Below are positions 4,812 to 6,691 of a stretch of 6,691 nucleotides of DNA, piece by piece. The notes under the pieces were generated by a model. The model searched no databases and was not told the DNA's origin. It was given only the letters and a program-made list of their open reading frames with translations. The position numbers and the translations under genes are program-made. Every line of letters starts with the position of its first letter. Within the stretch, counting starts at the first letter, position 1. This DNA is from Lachnospiraceae bacterium UBA3785. GTDB lineage: Bacteria; Bacillota; Clostridia; Lachnospirales; Lachnospiraceae. The stretch spans positions 1,179 to 7,869 of the forward strand of contig DFFD01000016.1 in NCBI GenBank assembly GCA_002369495.1. Reading direction: 5' to 3'.

Positions 4812-6557
4812 ATGGAAGTCAGTAAGAACGAAACGATTACGGAAAATGAAAACAACGAGGCCGGCTTCGCCGCGCTGGGACTTGATGAGAGGCTGCTCCG
4901 GGCCATCTCGGACATGGGGTTTGACGCGCCTTCGCCGATCCAGGAGCAGGCGATCCCGACGGAGATGAGCGGGAGAGATGTGATCGGACAGGCCCAGACC
5001 GGGACCGGCAAGACGGCCGCCTTCGGCCTGCCGCTCCTTGAGAAGGTCGATTCGGAGCTCAAAAAGCTGCAGGCGGTCATCCTGTGCCCGACGCGCGAGC
5101 TCGCGATCCAGGTGTCGGACGAGCTGCACCGCTACGCAAAATACCTTCACGGCGTGAAGATCCTCCCGGTCTACGGCGGCCAGGACATCGTGAAGCAGAT
5201 CAGGGGTCTCAAGGACGGCACCCAGATCATGGTCGGCACGCCGGGCCGCGTGATGGACCACATGCGCCGCGGGACAGTCAAATTCGACCATGTGCACACG
5301 GCGGTCCTCGACGAGGCTGACGAGATGCTCGACATGGGCTTCATCGACGATATGAACACGATCCTCTCGGAGCTGCCGGAGGAACGTCAGACCGTGATGT
5401 TCTCCGCGACCATGCCGCGGGAGATCGTGGATCTGGCGAACCGCTTCCTCACCGACCCGGCGATCGTGCGCGTCGCGAAGAAGGAGCTCACGGTGCCGGA
5501 GATCACCCAGTACTATTACGATGTGCGGCCGAACCGCAAGACGGAGGTCCTCTGCCGGCTCATGGACCTCTATGAGCCGAAGCTTTCGGTCGTCTTCTGC
5601 AACACGAAGCGCAAGGTGGACGAGCTTGTCGACGAGCTGAAGAGCCGCGGCTACTACGCGGAGGGCCTGCACGGCGACCTCTCGCAGGCGCAGCGCGACC
5701 GCGTGATGGGAAGCTTCCGGAAGCACCTGGTGGAAGTCCTGGTCGCGACGGACGTGGTCGCCCGCGGCATCGACGTCGAGGATATCGACGCGGTCTTCAA
5801 CTACGATATCCCGCAGGACGACGAGTACTATGTCCACCGCATCGGTCGGACCGGCCGTGCCGGCAGATCCGGGACCGCCTACTCGCTGGTCGTCGGCCGC
5901 GAGGTCTACAAGCTGCGCGATATCCAGCGCTACTGTAAGACCCGCATTATTCCGCAGGCGATCCCTTCACTCGGCGACATCAACGAGATCCGCAGCGAGA
6001 AGATCCTCGACAAGGCTGTGGAGATCCTCGAGAAACAGGATGCGCGGCTTGAGAAGATGTTTGATATCCTGGACAAGAGGATTTTCGAGGATGAGGTCTC
6101 CTCGATGGACCTCGCGGCGGCCCTGCTCATGATGCACATGGGAGAAATGAAAACCGAGGACGATATCGCCGACGCCCGGGTCCCGAAGAACCTCGACGAG
6201 CTCGGGAAGCGCTATGAGGATACTGAGCGCCCGCACGGCCGGTTTGGCGGCAAGGGCAGCCGGCTCGACGGGAAGAAGCTGCGCGTAAAGCGGAGAAATG
6301 AAGACCGCGGTGATGACATGGTCCGCCTTTTCATCAACGTCGGGAGCCGCCAGCGCGTGAAGCCGGGCGATATCGTCGGCGCGATTGCCGGCGAGGCGGG
6401 CGTCTCGGGCCAGGTGGTCGGGGCAATCGATATCCGCGAGAGTTATTCATTTGTCGACGTTGACCGGAAGAACGCGGAGAAGGTCATGCGGGCGATGCGG
6501 AACGCGAAGATCCGCGGGCTCACGGTCCATATGGAGCGGGCGAACGGGGAAAAGTGA
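4812..6557 (+). CDS. deaD: DEAD-box RNA helicase, DeaD/CshA type with DbpA-like RNA-binding domain
   Basis: This 581-residue ATP-dependent RNA helicase remodels structured RNA; the family acts in ribosome assembly, mRNA decay and cold adaptation. All core motifs are present: Q motif GFDAPSPIQEQ (36-46), motif I AQTGTGKT (61-68, Lys67), Ia PTRELA (93-98), Ib TPGR (143-146), II DEAD (167-170), III SAT (198-200), IV around VVFCNT (260-265), V ATDVVARGID (312-321) and VI HRIGRTGR (342-349). A linker (about 390-500), helical then basic, follows. The DbpA RNA-binding domain spans about 503-576, from VRLFINVGSRQRVKPGDIV to the end. In E. coli DbpA this domain binds a 23S rRNA hairpin; here a broader RNA target is likely, as in DeaD. 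The length suits DeaD-like proteins. The gene is monocistronic, with its own promoter and no clear terminator before the tRNA promoter. Confidence 0.96.
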   Translation: MEVSKNETITENENNEAGFAALGLDERLLRAISDMGFDAPSPIQEQAIPTEMSGRDVIGQAQTGTGKTAAFGLPLLEKVDSELKKLQAVILCPTRELAIQVSDELHRYAKYLHGVKILPVYGGQDIVKQIRGLKDGTQIMVGTPGRVMDHMRRGTVKFDHVHTAVLDEADEMLDMGFIDDMNTILSELPEERQTVMFSATMPREIVDLANRFLTDPAIVRVAKKELTVPEITQYYYDVRPNRKTEVLCRLMDLYEPKLSVVFCNTKRKVDELVDELKSRGYYAEGLHGDLSQAQRDRVMGSFRKHLVEVLVATDVVARGIDVEDIDAVFNYDIPQDDEYYVHRIGRTGRAGRSGTAYSLVVGREVYKLRDIQRYCKTRIIPQAIPSLGDINEIRSEKILDKAVEILEKQDARLEKMFDILDKRIFEDEVSSMDLAAALLMMHMGEMKTEDDIADARVPKNLDELGKRYEDTERPHGRFGGKGSRLDGKKLRVKRRNEDRGDDMVRLFINVGSRQRVKPGDIVGAIAGEAGVSGQVVGAIDIRESYSFVDVDRKNAEKVMRAMRNAKIRGLTVHMERANGEK

Positions 6558-6583
6558 GAATTGTACTAAACTTCTGAAAAAAT

Positions 6584-6626
6584 GTGCTTGACAGGACGGC
6601 TGCTTCGTAGTAATATAGTCAAGCAC
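6584..6626. repeat. Perfect 9-bp inverted repeat bracketing the tRNA promoter
   Basis: GTGCTTGAC (6584-6592) and its exact reverse complement GTCAAGCAC (6618-6626) are separated by 25 bp. The left arm contains most of the -35 box and the right arm covers the predicted start site near 6623. Because the left arm would not be transcribed, an RNA hairpin from this promoter is unlikely. A DNA-level site for a dimeric protein is possible, and chance cannot be excluded. Confidence 0.45.
6588..6616 (+). promoter_or_regulatory. tRNA promoter
   Basis: A perfect TTGACA (6588-6593), a 17-bp spacer and TAATAT (6611-6616) form a strong sigma-A-like promoter. The start site would be near 6623, about 12 nt before the mature tRNA. 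Its presence argues that the tRNA is transcribed independently of the helicase gene, whose stop is only 31 bp upstream of the -35 box. Confidence 0.7.
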
Positions 6627-6634
6627 GGAAATGT

Positions 6635-6691
6635 GGCGAGATAGCTCAGCTGGCTAGAGCACGCGGTTCATACCCGCGGTGTCGAGGGTTC
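6635..6691 (+). tRNA. tRNA-Met (CAT), elongator type; 3' end beyond window
   Basis: The first 57 bases of a tRNA are visible. The acceptor 5' strand is GGCGAGA (6635-6641), then T8 and A9. The D stem is GCTC/GAGC (6644-6647 with 6657-6660). A perfect 5-bp anticodon stem is 6662-6666 with 6674-6678. The loop TTCATAC has anticodon CAT at 6669-6671. A 5-base variable loop and T stem GAGGG (6684-6688) follow, and the window stops inside the T loop (TTC). The GG start and the TTCATAC loop favour elongator methionine tRNA over initiator tRNA or the lysidine-modified isoleucine tRNA, both of which usually have CTCATAA. The 3' acceptor strand and any CCA lie outside. Confidence 0.93.

Noticed and set aside
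4779..5837. A 352-codon open frame on the minus strand opposite the helicase
   Set aside because: The plus strand holds all DEAD-box motifs over this stretch. The antisense product is low-complexity in D, H, R, L and V and has no recognisable domain.

Overview
The window looks like chromosomal DNA from a fairly GC-rich Clostridia-type Firmicute, perhaps Lachnospiraceae-like. This is inferred from strong AGGAGG-type ribosome binding sites, ATGA stop/start overlaps, sigma-A-like promoters, an AzlCD exporter, AraC-type regulators, a type III pantothenate kinase homologue and a DeaD/CshA-type helicase. No single marker fixes the genus.

Layout. 1-249 is the 3' end of an acyl-CoA synthetase-type adenylating enzyme. 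azlC (253-963) and azlD (960-1271) follow directly and encode the two subunits of a branched-chain amino acid exporter. The 136-bp gap after azlD carries four 21-bp phased repeat units with a likely promoter embedded in them. Two overlapping AraC-type regulator genes come next (1408-1995 and 1992-2435). The first has a shortened receiver-like N-terminus and the second is little more than a DNA-binding domain. An extended -10 promoter then drives a two-gene unit: a CoaX-like protein with altered catalytic motifs (2493-3266), overlapped by a PPP-family metallophosphatase (3263-4045).

The phosphatase converges on an unrecognised minus-strand gene (4140-4670). Almost the whole gap between their stop codons is one 89-nt stepwise inverted repeat built from GGGACGGTTC-type modules. 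A divergent promoter region (4671-4811) serves that gene and a complete DEAD-box RNA helicase with a C-terminal DbpA-type RNA-binding domain (4812-6557). The window ends inside an elongator tRNA-Met gene (CAT anticodon), whose promoter is bracketed by a perfect 9-bp inverted repeat.

How the genes may work together. azlCD probably exports branched-chain amino acids. The AraC pair lies just downstream on the same strand and may control azlCD, themselves, or something outside the window. The kinase-like/phosphatase pair is translationally coupled and probably acts together. The helicase and tRNA are housekeeping RNA functions. I see no complete new defence, CRISPR or mobile system. The unusual points are the degenerate CoaX paired with a phosphatase, the split AraC pair behind phased repeats, and the modular palindrome.
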